Assembly: GCF_033958435.1 (NCBI RefSeq)
Contig: NC_134160.1
Location: forward strand, 8,295,001-8,359,000
Reading direction: 5' to 3'
From: Carettochelys insculpta
Lineage: Eukaryota > Chordata > Testudines > Carettochelyidae
Length of the DNA: 64,000 nucleotides
A program made the translations under genes and the position numbers. Position 1 is the first letter of the stretch, and each line of letters starts with the position of its first letter. Positions 1 to 13,142 of the stretch are shown here, one piece after another. The notes under the pieces are model-generated. The model was given only the letters and a program-made list of their open reading frames with translations. It had not been told where the DNA came from and did no database searches.

Positions 1-229
1 ATCATGTCTTGCTTACAGTATTTTTGCTAATCTGTTCAAGAATGTTTGCTTTTTTTTTTTTTTTTGCAAATGTGACACTGCTGACTCATGCTAAGCTTGT
101 GGTCCACTATCGCTCCCAGATACCTTTTCTGCAGTGTGCCTTCCTAGACAGTTGCAGACATACAAAATGGGAAATGATTTTTCCTTTCTAAAGGGTAAAC
201 TTTGATTTGTCTGTATTGAATTTTTCTCT

Positions 230-1210
230 TTTTAAGACCATTTCTTCAGTTTGAGATCATTTTGAATTTTAGTCCTATGCCCCAATGCACTTGCAACCCC
301 TCCCATCTTGGTGTCATCCACAAACTAAGTGTACTCTTTATACCATTTTCTGTATCATTAATAAAGATATTGAACAGAACGAGACCCAGAATTGATCCCT
401 GTGGTACCCTACTAATTAAGCCCCTCCAACATTACTGTGTAACATTTAACTACTCTCTGGTAACAGTTTTCCAAACAAATGTGCATCCTTCTTGCAATAG
501 TTCCATCTAGGTTGCATTTCCCTCCGTTGCTTGTGAGAAGGTCATGTGAGACAGCGTCAGAAGCTTTACTTGAGTCAAGATATACCATGCCTTCTGCTTC
601 CCTCCCATACACAAGGTTTATTTCTCTATCAAAGAATTGGTTAGTTTGATATGATTTGTTCGTGACAAATCCATGCTGACTGTTATTTATCACCTTATCT
701 TCTAGATTTTTGCAAATTGGTTTAATTATTTGCTCCATTATCTTTCTGGGTATGGAAGTTAATCTGCCTGGTCTGAAATGGGAACCATATTTGCACATCT
801 ATGGCCTTCTGGAAACTCCTTTATTCCATGACTCTTTCAAAAATCATGACTTATATCTCCTCTGTCAGCTCCTCAAGTACTCAAGGAAGCATTTCTTCAG
901 GCCCTGATGACTTGGATATCTAATTTGTAACATGATCTTTTCTTTTAGTTTCTGATCCTACCTCATTTTCATTGGCATTCAGTATGTTAGACATGCAGTC
1001 TTCACCACTCTTTTTTGAAAACCAAAATGAAGACGTTAAGCACGTCTGCCCCTTCCGCATTTTGATATTTTTTCATCCTTTCATTGAGTAACAATCCTAC
1101 TCTCTCCTTACTCTTTCTCTTTCTTCTGATGAATTTGTAGAATATTTTCTTGCTAACCTTTGTCTCCAGTTTGCCATTTGTATGTTGGCCTTTCTAATTA
1201 TGGCACTATA
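230..1210 (-). repeat. CR1 LINE fragment, reverse transcriptase region
   Basis: Read on the minus strand, a broken frame at 412-798 contains LTSIPRKIMEQIIKPICKNL, SQHGFVTNKS and VYLDSSKASDAVSHD. This is the fingers/palm region of CR1-type reverse transcriptase (consensus KIMEQ, SQHGF, YLDFSKAFDTVSH). Frameshifts and substitutions show it is dead. Similarity continues in other frames toward 1210. It lies in an SRRM1 intron. Confidence 0.8.
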
Positions 1211-1235
1211 TACTTGTGTTTTGTTTATGTTTATT

Positions 1236-1545
1236 GAGTAAAAATATAATTAGGAAGGCCAAAAAGAATTTTGAGGAACAGCTAGCCCAAGGCTCAAAGT
1301 AATGGCAATTTTTTTTAACTACATCAGGAGCTGGAAGCCTGCTTTAAAAAACAGTGGGGTCAGCTGGGCCATTTACGATGCTTAATGAGCACTCAAGGAT
1401 AAGTCCATAGTGGAAAAACCGAGTCAATTCTTTTGCATCATGTTTTCATTCCTCGTTTGAGCCCTTCTTTTTAGGTGAAAAATTTGAGTAATTGGCCCAT
1501 ATTGAGGTGTCCTTAGAGGTGGTTTTGGAATAAATTGATAAATGG
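1236..1545 (+). repeat. CR1 LINE fragment, opposite orientation
   Basis: A translation including IRKAKKNFEEQLAQ and a degenerate YIRSWKPA is the CR1 segment just upstream of the RT domain. The nucleotide sequence closely parallels the copy at about 58060-58370. It points away from the neighbouring minus-strand CR1 piece, giving a head-to-head pair. Confidence 0.75.
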
Positions 1546-1555
1546 TAGTAAGTTA

Positions 1556-1681
1556 CAGAGGGTAGCTGCGTTAGTCTGTATCCACAAAAACGAGCAGTCC
1601 TGTGGCACCTTTATAGAGTAACAGATTTTTTTTTTGAGCGTAAGCTTTTATGGCCAAAGACCCGCTTCATCAGATGTAACT
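1556..1681 (-). repeat. Penelope-type terminal fragment, copy 1
   Basis: It matches the repeated pattern gttagtctgtat...aagtcctgtggcacc...gactaacag...cataagcttt...cccgcttcatcagatg that recurs about ten times here. In the copy at 49818 this pattern is joined to a GIY-YIG coding relic on the minus strand, so I call these fragments 3' ends of a Penelope-like element. The family name is inferred. Confidence 0.6.
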
Positions 1682-1721
1682 ATCAAATGGATTGTGGATA
1701 ATTTCCTGAAAACATTCAGTC

Positions 1722-1997
1722 AGACTATGTCTAAACTGCAGGCTTCTGTCAGGAGCCTTGAGGTTTCCTGACAGAAGTCTGCCACTCCGGGAGTATTCTG
1801 CCGATGTCCCAGTCCTGGATCCATGAGGAAGAAGGGATGCATCAGCAGAGCAGGTTTTTCTTGACATTTGGCCCAATGTGGACAGGATAAATGTTGGGAA
1901 AGCCTCTCCCAGCAGAACTATTGGCGGGAGATACGCAAATGGGTTGCTCAATTTGCATACCTTTTGCCAGCAGTTCTCGGCAATCTAGGTATAGCCT
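1722..1997. mobile_element. short inverted-repeat (MITE-like) element
   Basis: Its ends are AGACTATGTCTAAACTGC and, reverse-complemented, AGGCTATACCTAGATTGC, a degenerate inverted repeat of the GTCTACACT type seen in several elements of this window. It is non-coding. Confidence 0.5.
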
Positions 1998-2183
1998 CAC
2001 TGTGTAGCAGCAGTCAAAGGAAATAGTATTGGGAATCATTAAGAAAAGAGAGAAATAATAAGACAGAAAATATCTATTGCTTTTCTGTAACTTCATGACA
2101 CACCCACATGTGCAGGTGTGATTGCCCTTTCTCAAAAAATTGGAATGGAATTGGAAAATCTTCAGAAAAGGAGAACAAATATG

Positions 2184-2370
2184 GTTAGTAACAGAGAAAG
2201 CCGTGCTAGTCTATATACTATCAAAACAAAAAAGCAGTAAAGTAGCACTTTATAACAAAATAATTTTAGGTGAGCTTTTGTGGGAGAGACCCACTTCTTC
2301 AGACCGTAGCCATACCAGAAGAGACTCAATATTTAAGGCACAGAGCATTTGTAGAATGGTTTCTGTGTGA
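2184..2370 (-). repeat. Penelope-type terminal fragment, copy 2
   Basis: It carries aaaaagcagtaaagtagcac, aataattttaggtgagcttt and gacccacttcttcagaccgt. It is nearly the same as the terminus at 49818-49950, including the following ccagaagag-ctcaatatttaaggca, so it is the same subfamily. Confidence 0.65.
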
Positions 2371-2407
2371 AAAGAGCTTTTAATAAACCAGGAACTATAT
2401 ATAGCTG

Positions 2408-2535
2408 TTAGTCAGGATGGGTGGGAATGGTGTCTGTAGTCTCTGTTTGCCAGAAGCCAGGAGTGGACCACAGGAGATGGATGACTTGATTACCTATTCT
2501 GTTCTTTCCCTCTGGGGCATCTGTCATTCGCGTTT
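2408..2535 (+). repeat. CR1 3' end fragment
   Basis: gtctctgtttgccagaagcc, ggatggatgacttgattacc-like sequence and tctggggcatctg match the 3'UTR of turtle CR1 elements (compare 36660-36770). It is truncated before the terminal repeat. Confidence 0.55.
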
Positions 2536-3479
2536 TATTCTTACCCAGAGACTTTGAATAAGTCTTTCCTATTTCTGTCTCAATGTCGGTCCAAGTGTAT
2601 ACATTGGTGGTGGTATGGAGACCTGGGTGGAAAAATACACAACTGGAATATAGGTAGGGCACAATCGTAGCTCTATTTATTTAGTAGCATTTTGAGTTCC
2701 ATTTATTCCCCATAATTCTGGTATTAATATACAGACATCTAACTGTGGATTTGATACGGATTTAACTATTTTTTTGTAAATTGGATGATATGCTGACATT
2801 CATCCAGTTAAGATGAATTTTTTAGTCACAAACTGAAATCTCATTTGTGTGGATTTAGAGCCTGCACTTCAGGGTGGTTGGGGAGAGATTGTTGTAAAGT
2901 CTCACAAAATGTAACTCTTGTAATTACATTTATATTTAACTGAGTAGTATGGTTGTAGAAGTCATTTTAGGATATTCTACAAGAGTAGCCATCAAAGAAA
3001 TTTCAAACTAATTGGAATTGAGAAAGCTTTTGCAAATTTGGATGAAACTTAATCGTCAACTTTTTTTCCCCCAGATATGTACATCTCTAAAAATGGATAA
3101 TTTCTTTCCTCTTTTTACTCTATTTTTAACTCACATCAAGTTCTTGGCTAAAGATTTAAAAAAAAATAAGGTTTACCTGCTTAAGGTTCTATTCTTGAAA
3201 AATCTTTCAAACGTTTGTAGTTTTAAAATTTTAACATAGTTCTCGTGGTCAGTTTCTTGTCAAGACAGATGCTGCCTGCCTTTTGTGTTTGAAAATGTGG
3301 GTTGACAAAGCAGTTGTAGCTGACGCCTATTTTACTTTGTTCCATATTTTTTTTTGTTTTTGAAAAGCTTATGAAAATGTTAGTAGGGTAAACTCATTAT
3401 CTTGACATTGAGATAAGAATAGACTCTTTAGAGTGACTTGAGGGTCTGTTTCTGATTTAAATAGTGTTCTGTATTTTAG
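2536..3479. other. SRRM1 intron, unassigned
   Basis: AT-rich intronic sequence leading to the 3480 acceptor. I see no repeat family, RNA gene or exon-like reading frame in it. Confidence 0.5.
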
Positions 3480-3592
3480 ATTGAGCAAGAGAAGTTGGCG
3501 TCTATGAAGAAACAAGATGAAGATAAAGACAAGCGGGACAAAGAGGACAAAGAGAGTAGAGAAAAAAGGGACAGATCCAGAAGCCCAAGAAG
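3480..3592 (+). CDS. SRRM1: SRRM1 exon: charged linker after PWI region
   Basis: The acceptor is gtattttag and the donor AG|gtagta. The exon begins in phase 0 and ends in phase 2 (113 nt). It encodes residues 1-38 of the visible product, an extremely charged E/K/D/R segment ending RSRSPRR, where the RS domain starts. Confidence 0.95.
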
Positions 3593-6500
3593 GTAGTATT
3601 AAAACAGTCTTGCTTATTACATTTACTTATTGTTCCTATTGGTCTTCAGGGCAATGGGCATGTGGCTATGGAGATGTGTAAAGATTCGACAAACTTTGGA
3701 AATGTACCCTAAAGAATTTTATAGGGGGAAGATCAGTCTAGCTTGTTAATGAATATTTATCATATGAATAACTAGTGGGATATCCGAGAACAGGCATTGC
3801 CTGTAGTAATAAAGATGTGCTCAGTGGTGTAATACAACAAAAGGGTATTCTGAGATCCTAACGAGTAAATTTTATTGAGACCTCATAACTAAACTTCTGA
3901 GCTATCTTGTGAAAGTCTTTAAGCTAATACAGGAATTACTTTATATTTAGTTCTGTTACAGTGTTGCATAGAGGTGGTGGTTAATTTTTGTTTATGTAAG
4001 ACAGACTTTGGGTTGGATTACAAAACTATCTCTTGAATTGTTAGTCTTGCTAGCGGATGGTTTTTCTTCAGAAAAACCAAAAATAGTTTATTCTTTTACC
4101 TTTCCCATTTATCCATGTGAAAAGCACACAACTGATTTGTTAGATGAAATTTCTTAGCTGTAAATATACATTGACTTTGGTTTTTAAAATATGCTCCTAA
4201 CATTATATATTATTGGAACAGAAAGTCTCTCTTTCCTAGACGCAAAACAAGGTCTCCTTCTCCGAGAAGGAGATCATCACCGGTCAGAAGAGAGAGAAAA
4301 CGTAGCCATTCTCGATCTCCTCGTCACAGAACCAAGAGCCGTAGTGTTACTCCTGCGCCAGAAAAGAAAGAGGAGACTCCAGAACCAGAGCCTTCTGTGC
4401 AGACAAAGGAAACTTTGATTCAAGAGGCAACATCAACTAGGCGAGTATCAATTAATTTTATCCTTGAAATTAGCTTACTAAAGAGACTCAGAGAGGTCAC
4501 TGTATTAGTCTGTAGCTTCACAAATAACAAGCAGTCTTGTAGCCCCTTAAAGACTAACAAATTTATTTATTAGCTAATGAGTTTTTGAGGGTAAGACCCA
4601 CTTCATCAGATTGGGAGTAGACAGTTTGAATCCAGGCTTTATATACCAGTGGGAAAGTGGGGAGGAGAGAAGAAGGGAGACCGTTACTTCTTTTTGTTAG
4701 CCTTTAAGGTACTACAGGACTGCTTATTACCATAGGAAATTATCATTTCCTTCAGTGGAATGGAGTTATTTTAATTCCTGGTGCTTTTAGAGCTTTGTTC
4801 TGGAAAAAAAGGTGATGCTTTACATGTCATTGTGGTCTTTTTTTTTTACATGGAGAAATGAGAATAGATCTGACTGCGTATTGATATTTCACTGATACTA
4901 TTTTGTTTCATTAATCCAGTTGAGTACTTTTTTTAGGTGCTGGTAAATTTAGTTTAATTAAATGCAGATTGAGGCTAATTTGGATTGATTTTTCCCAGTG
5001 TTTGTTGCGAACTTCATAAGCACTACCTTCAGCTTCTGACTTCAGATTGGATCAAGAAAACATGCCAAGTATTGATTCAGTACTGAGAATTGAACATCCT
5101 CGTTAATAGCAATTTAGAACTTTTGGTGAATCAATTTTTCACAGCTCCTACTTGCTAACTGATTTCCATTGTTTTTCGTGGTTGTCTCATTCTGTGGAAA
5201 GTTGGGATGTGACCTATTCAGTATATGCTTGATCATGTGTTTGAGAAATTCATGTTTCTGAATCTTTTTAATAGAATTTGGAGCTATGAATATTTTATTC
5301 AGGTCTTGCTTGTCACAATTTTAACGAGAGCACTGTCTTAGTTTTTTTCTAAAATATAATCCAGCCATCTACAGATGGGACATGCTTATATTTTAGGGTT
5401 TTTTTTTTTAAAAAAACAGTGATATCTTGAAAGCACCCAAGCCCGAACCAGTACCAGATACTAAAGAAACTTCCCCAGAAAGAAATGCAAAGAAGGAGAG
5501 AGAGAAAGAAAAAGAGAAGACTCGTCAAAGATCCCCATCACGTTCCAAGTCACGGTCTCGCTCACATTCCCCCTCTCATTCTAGACCAAGAAGGCGTCAT
5601 AGATCACGGTCAAGGTAAGAACATTATTTTATTTCACTTTGAAGGCAAAGGCCAGGAACTGAGTATGTTCTGAAGTGGCCATTCAGAACTATAAAACACT
5701 CAATTAACGTTGGGAACTCTGGGAGGGGGAAAAAAGGAAGAAAAAAAAAAAAAGGTGAGATACTTAAGGTGTAAATACTATTCTTTACTATAGTAAATCT
5801 TCTCAGCCAAAGATAAGCCTGCAGTTGGTTAGGCTGAGTAAAAGGGAAGGGGAGAAAATGTGAAAAACACCACAGAAGCAAGTTCCATAATTTTCATCTC
5901 ATCTTGGGAAAATGCTTGATACAGAAGACTCTTTGGGCTGAGAGATGGGACTGAATCCTGAATATATTTGGCAGCACTAGGTGATTTTTGTACCACCTCT
6001 TTTAAGAACTAAATTTGGTTCTGAGACATTTTAGATGTAATCCTTTTTTGGTATGGATTAATACAGAAGTTTTGTTTGATTTGAAGTCTTGCTTGCCAGC
6101 AGCAACACACATGCTAATTTAATGTGAGGTACTTGCTGCAGAGCAACTTTTCACTTGGTTTATGGTGATTAAATCTGCCTCCAGCCTGTCAAATTTTCAT
6201 TGATTGTGACAGGTCTTACTCTCCTAGAAGGCGGCCAAGCCCAAGACGACGACCATCTCCTAGGAGAAGGAGTCCTCCAAGGCGCATGCCTCCCCCGCCC
6301 AGGCACAGAAGAAGTAGATCCCCTGTGAGGCGGTAAGATGGCTTTTTTGTAAATACAAAACTTGGTATTTGAAAGACATTACAAGGTTTTTAGGTTTTTA
6401 AAACCACAGTTAGATTGAAAAATAATTATGAAGAGAAATGATAAGCACAGGTGATTTTGATAGTGTTAGAGCATGCAAACTAAGTAATTTTAAAAGTTAT

Positions 6501-9500
6501 TCTGTCTTGTTTCAAACCTATATCCTTTAATAGCTGAGAAGCAAAGCCCTTGAGATTGGCATGAGTATTGCAAAATCACTTTGAAAAGAAAGCTAATGAG
6601 ACCGTGTTCCACGAGCAGGAGTCTGATATAGTATAAAAAGTTCATGCGCTCTCTAGAGTACTTCTAATGGATGTTTTCTAACATTCATGAATGGTGATGG
6701 GTTTTACCTGGCAGTCTTTAATTGCTCAATTCATTATTCTAATATTTTTACTGGATGATGCTGGCTTTTGAAGTACCTACAGGGTTTTGTTACAAGCAGG
6801 ATGAATTATTATTCTCCTTAACCTCTGACAAGAAACAGTGGGCTTACATTGCAGCAAGGGAGGTTTAGAAAAACTTCTCGTTGGGGCAGTTGTTTGCTGG
6901 AATAAATTGTCCACAAAGGTTGTGGAATCTTCATAACTGGCAGCTTTTAAGAGTAGATTAGAAAAACACCTCAGGGTGGACTAGATTGGGGCGGGCAATA
7001 ACTTTCCTTGGGGCCACTTCATGAGTTTCAATGCTGGTTGCAGGCTGCCTCAGGGCCTCTTGGAAAAGGCAGGGCCTTGGGCAGAAGGGCTTGGGCTGGG
7101 GGCTACAAAGAAAGTGTGCAAGTATGGGAGATAAACACTGTGTGTGTGAATGTGTGCTGCAGTGTATATGTGACAATGTGTGTGGCACAGATGGGGTGTG
7201 TGAGACAGTGACACCATGTGTGTGCTAACTGCTGCTGGGTAAGTTTCTGAGATAAGGCACCCTCTGCGTCTTTGTGTCTGATAGATGAGGGGTTTTCAGC
7301 CTACTAGCATAACATTTTTATGTCTTAATTCCTACCCACCAGTCTTTTCTTACTAGATCTTTTTTGAGTTTCAAAAAACAAGGTGTGCTCTAGGGTGAAA
7401 AAAATCTCTCATCTAAATACTAAACAACTCAAATACAAGCACCCCTCTCATCAAGCCTACAAGCTGTTTTTTGGTGCCTTTATCATTAATATTTTATCGC
7501 CAAAACCAAAAGGTAATATTTTAAACAAATTGTTCAGTTATAGTTTGAAAATAATTGAAATACCCGTTTGTTAGTCTCTCTATGAAATAAGCAATGGAGG
7601 CTATCGTGTGCTAGTTTTTGGAAGTGCTAATGTATGTGACTATATAGATAGGCATGCAGATAAGTGAAATATGCCTAAACTGATCTGATTAACGTTCACT
7701 TTATTTGCAGGAGAAGACGGTCATCGGCCTCGTTATCTGGCAGCAGCAGCTCCTCTTCTTCTTCGCGCTCTCGATCGCCACCAAAAAAACCACCAAAAAG
7801 AATAGTGTCCAGTCCTCCTCGTAAAACACGTAAACTTTCTCCTTCTGCAAGCCCTCCAAGGCGAAGGCACAGGCCTTCCCCACCTGCAAGTCCACCTCCA
7901 AAACCGCGCAAGTCTCCAACACCTCAGCCATCAAGCCGTGGAAGGAAAGTCCGTGGGTCTGTTTCTCCTGGTAGAGCCTCAGGTATTGTTAACTAAATGT
8001 GTGGGGGTTCTCCCACCTCCCCCTCCCCAGTCATTTTATTTGTTTGAACCTTTACCATTTCATAGTTATGTACTTTTCATTAGCTAAAGGCTGGACTGTG
8101 TCAAAAATCCACCTTTCCAAAGTATGGAAGTTAAGCAGACACTTCACTGAATCTGGTTTTAAATGGTTTTGTACTGCAAATCTCTGTATTAACATTTAAG
8201 CGTCAGCAGCAAAAAATAAAGATTATAGTCCTTTTTTGTTTAACAAAGGAAGTAGAATTGAGTTGACTTCCTATTCTTAATGAAATGTTGAAGGGAACAT
8301 TGATCTGGCAGGAGAAGATGGTCATCAACATCTTTATAGATAGTTTCTATTATCTGGTTTTACTGATACCACCTTAAAGAACCAAGTTGCAGTTTTCTAT
8401 TTTCAGGTGGTGGTGGTATTCAATTTCTGTTCATGGTGCAGTTGTAGGTTGGGATACCAAAATATTTTTCAGGCGTAGGAAAAATTTAGATAAAATATAA
8501 TTCAAAAATAAGTACATAACCTTGTATATTTAGAAAAAAGAACCAATTGAAATTTTAGGTTTTGTACTGTAAGTTATGAACTGTAATTTCAAAGTAAAAA
8601 TAACGTTATACCAGTCAAATGTTACCTAAAATTTCAGAATGCTTTTCGGTTTAAAAAAAATCTGTCAAGAACCTGATGTCTCAAAAATATACAGGTTGGA
8701 CCTCCTGGGTCCAGCACACTCAAGACCCGACTGGTCCAGGAGGAGGGAGTTTTCCAGCTCAGGAAAGTCAATTCCAGCTCAAGCTTCCAGCCCCAGGCCC
8801 ACCTCTTGCCAGAGTCCCAGCTGCTGGGGGGCGGATCTCTGGTCCAGGAACCTCTCACAATTCTGCTAGACCAAGGATGTTGCTGGATCAGAGTCTCCCA
8901 AGTTTTTAGAGGTTCAGCCTGAACTATTCATATAAACAGATATAAACTGGCCTGATTCATGAAACTTATTTTGTCTATATAATAGTGTGTGCAAGATCGT
9001 ATTGCATTTCATTGAAAATCATTCACCTTTTTCCTCACCCTTTTCTTAACTTTTGTCTTTTAGCACCTAAACGTAAGAGTATTGAAAAAAGAGAGTCTCC
9101 CTCACCAGCACCAAAACCTAGAAAAGTAGAATTGTCTGAATCAGGTATGTTTGTCATTTACAGTGGCTTTTCTTTTAAATGGTACGAAAATAAAACAAAG
9201 AAGGCTCGGGGGTAGCTGCATTAGTCTGTTTCTGCAAAAACATCCTGAAGTCCTGTGGCACCTCACAGACTAACAGATTTATGTGGGGGTGTAAGCGTGT
9301 GGGGGGGGGGGGGGGGGGGGAAACAACCTTGTATTTTCTCCTGTGGGATTTTTGAGATGGAGTGGCTTTGATAGAGGTATTGAAGGTAGGTTTTTTCAGA
9401 GATGTATATGTACAGGACATAAAGTATCTAGCTCACATTAACTCGCACCCTTATGCTTTTTCTTTTTGGAAACTGTAGTCAAAATACATTCGCCAAAGAA

Positions 9501-12500
9501 AGATGTAGCACAAAAATAGAAGAACATCTGATCAGTTGTAATGCTGTTTCACTAACAAACTGTCTTAATGAATAAACTAAAGGTACAAAAGCAAAAAAAA
9601 AAAGTTCCTTAACTGTACATGGTTTTTTCAGAAGAAGACAAAGGTGGCAAAATGGCTGTAGCAGATTCTGTGCAACAGAGACGTCAGTACAGAAGGCAAA
9701 ACCAACAGTCTTCCTCTGGTACTAATAATATTTTTGTAGTTTTAATGAGGTGTTTTACTTTCTTAATTATTTGTTTATAATGTACTTTTGTACTGCTAAA
9801 TTCGGGTTGTGCTTGCTTTTGAGTTTTATTGGTATACACAATGGTGCTGCTGCAACATTAATCATTAGTTGTCCTGCTGTCTTAATAAAATTGTTTTAAT
9901 TCCCTAGTCAAAAATATTTCAAGTGAGCAAGAATGTAGAATTTTGAGAGCTTTTACTATACATTTGTTACAGTATTTAATATTTTGCAGATTCCAATTCT
10001 GTTGGTTCAAGTCTTTTATTAAAACTCTTGAAGTCAGCATCTTTTCATTTGTCCTCCAGCTATTTTTGTTCAGTATTTTGCAACTGCATATCTTGAGCAG
10101 GTTCTGTAGTATGGGCCTGAAATTCGTTGTGTACGCAAATTTACACCGATTTAAAGCTGTGTATTTTGAAGCAGCTGTAAAAGTAATTTCAGCATTGTCC
10201 AGATGCTTTTTATTTCTGTTTAAAAAATCTACTCTTAAACAGAAATAAGTATCTACATGCAAGCATGTATGAGTGTTACACAATTTACACCAGTTTAAAG
10301 TTAGTTATATTTCTGAAGAAAATGTAACTGCTTAAAGTTGCTTCAGATGTTTGTTTTGAAATGTATTTAAATAAGCTCATCTTCCTAATCATTTTTTATT
10401 TATAGATTCTGGTTCATCGTCTTCCTCTGAAGAGGAACGTCCAAAAAGATCAAATGTGAAGAATGGTGAAGTAGGTAGACGCAGACGACACTCACATAGT
10501 CCGTCACCTTCTCCACGGAAACGGCAAAAGGACTCTTCCCCTCGGTAATTACTTTCTTCGTCTCAGCATAACTGATGTGTCCTTAACATGACAAAAATCT
10601 ATCATTTACAAATGAACTGATTTATTATCTCTTGATTTGTATGTGTTACATTATTGCCTAGAGGACCCCAGTAGAATCCGTTGGAATTATCCTTTTCCAA
10701 ATGTTATACAAACACCATAGAAGATGGGTTCTGCCCCCAAAATTTAGATGTTAGAGGTGAAGGTGAACACCTTGATACCAGCACTAGATTTTTTTTTTTT
10801 TTTTTGTGTGTGTGATTATTGGAGCTGATCCAGAACCTAGTAAACTCAATGGACTTTGGGCCAGAAACTTACAGTTTATAACAGGAAGGTATTTTCTCAA
10901 GCTAATCCAAAGGGATTCATTTGATTTCTGCTCAGATGTTGAGAGTTACTTTGACTCCAGTGCAAGCATGTTTGTCTTTTCAACAAGTAAATCTTTGGTA
11001 AGTGGAATTTTTTACTTTTTTTCTTCTCCACTGCTGTCAGGATGCAGATGGGAAAGAGGTGGCAATCACCCATGATTAAAAGGTTGGTTAGAAATTAATC
11101 AGTTAATTAAGATTAAATTTAAAGTTACTGTAGAAACATTTTTGTAGCAGATGGTGAACATAGCTGTCTTTTCACCTACTCTGAAGATCATTCAAATAGT
11201 AAGAAAATAGAACAAATGAAAACTTTTTACTGCGTTATTTTCATCAGTGAAATTGTTTCAAATCTGCTATATGTCCATTGAGAGTGACATTTTGGATAAC
11301 TGGTTAAAATACACTTCTGAGGTATGTTAACATTAGCTGCATTGCTGTATAAGCCAAGACACTTATCAGTTACTCTCTAGGCAAAACTTTGCATGAGTGT
11401 TTTTGTTCCTCACGTATAATTCTGAAACAAGTGAGCAGAATTAGAAGAGAACTTGACATATTAACCCTCGCTGTTTTTGCGTAGGATAATGAGCTAATTG
11501 GAAATTCAGTGTTTAGAAATCAAGTATTTAACTCAGATAGCAAAAGGGGGAAAGGGGGTGCAGGTTCTAAAATTCCCATTGTCTTCTCTCATTGTCCTCT
11601 TCCTTATTCACTGTGTGTCCTGGAGCAGTCTTTATTTAGTAGTGGGACTGAAGGTAATTTCTGTAAATTTCAGTCTGAGTATTTCATCATTTTGTCACAA
11701 ATCTTATTTGTAATGAGGTAGCTTTATAGGTAGTTACTTTGAAACTTGAGTTTTGGACTAAGTTTAATATAATAGCCAATTCCACGGTGGTACAAGAGAC
11801 GGTCCCTGCTATTAGGCTGGCCATTTGAGGTCAGCTGAAAACAAGAGTAGGTGCCTCACTACTGTTAGGAAAAGTGCTAATTTTAAACTTAAGAAAGAGG
11901 CTGGATCCTTAAGTTTATCCACACCACTCTTAAGTCTGATGACTCTATAGTGATTAAATCCTAACCAGACTATAGTTGCAACACGTTTTGCTAAATTTGA
12001 GCCAGATGAAATGTGACTGTTCCTCAGACTCAAAGCATCTTCATTAAATGTAGCAGTCTTTAAACAGTTGCATAAGTAGTTGTTTTACTTGAATTTCAGG
12101 ACAGCTTTTTTTCTTTTACAAAAGAATAAATTTGGCTAAGTGCTTCTGTGCCAATGTATAACCTCTTTTTCCTCTTACTCTATTTTTCATATGAAATGTA
12201 TGAGGTGGTATTGCTGAATATTTTGAGTGGTCTTACTGACATTGTTGAAGATTCTTTTTTGTTTGGTTTTTTTTTTTTTTCCAGCTCACAACATAGTATT
12301 TAATTTTTGAGGAACAATCATTAGCTGCAAAATGTTTAGTTTCTTACTTTGGAAAATATAGCAAGGCTATTTGGAATTAAGTATTAATTAGCTGACCACT
12401 TTCTATTGATTATTTCATGCACTTCTAATCTTTTTGCTGTTTTGTATGTTGTTCCTAAAAGCTACATGGTTTCTCTCACAGAATTAAAACCTATTAAGCT

Positions 12501-13107
12501 TTCCGGAAGTTGTGGGGAAGTACACAGAGTCTAGATGTCCCCATATAAGTTAACTGAAAAACTGTCTCTGAATATTTTAAAGCCTGTCTTAGCAGTATCT
12601 TAGCACTAAGTCTTGGACATAATAATCATTGTCTGTTAGTATTTGCGTCTAATAATCTCATTTGGAAAACGTGTGAACCAGCTTAGTTCTATGTGGTGGT
12701 GATGAGACATAGTACAAAATTCTTCTAGCAGTAGTTCAGTGGTTAGAGCATTGGCCTTGTAAACTCAGGGTTTTGAGCTCAATCCTTTTGAGGTGGACTT
12801 TCAAGGTTTTGGGGCAGCTTAGATTTAAACCAATACAAAAAAAATCTGAGAGATGGTAATAGGCCCTGTTGTGAGTGCAGGGGCTGGACTTGATGACCTG
12901 TCAAGGTCCCTTCCAGTTCTGTGTGATAGGGGTATCTCCATGTTTCACGACCCATTATAAGGTTGTTTTTAGACAAGCAACTTTTTTCTGTCTGTTCTAG
13001 TAGGAGAAGGAGGAGTCCATCACCGCCACCTGCCAGAAGACGGCGCTCTCCTTCTCCTGCCCCTCCTCCAAGGAGGCGCAGATCACCTTCGTTGCCTCGA
13101 CGAAGGT

Positions 13108-13142
<35 letters not shown>

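Noticed and set aside
1556..1681. Interpretation of the short gttagtctgtat repeats as tRNA-derived SINEs
   Set aside because: They lack A and B boxes, occur in both partial and inverted forms, and are continuous with a GIY-YIG relic at 49818-50870.
9882..10283. 133-codon antisense frame in an SRRM1 intron
   Set aside because: AT-rich sequence with no domain, no homology that I recognise, and no exon-like borders.
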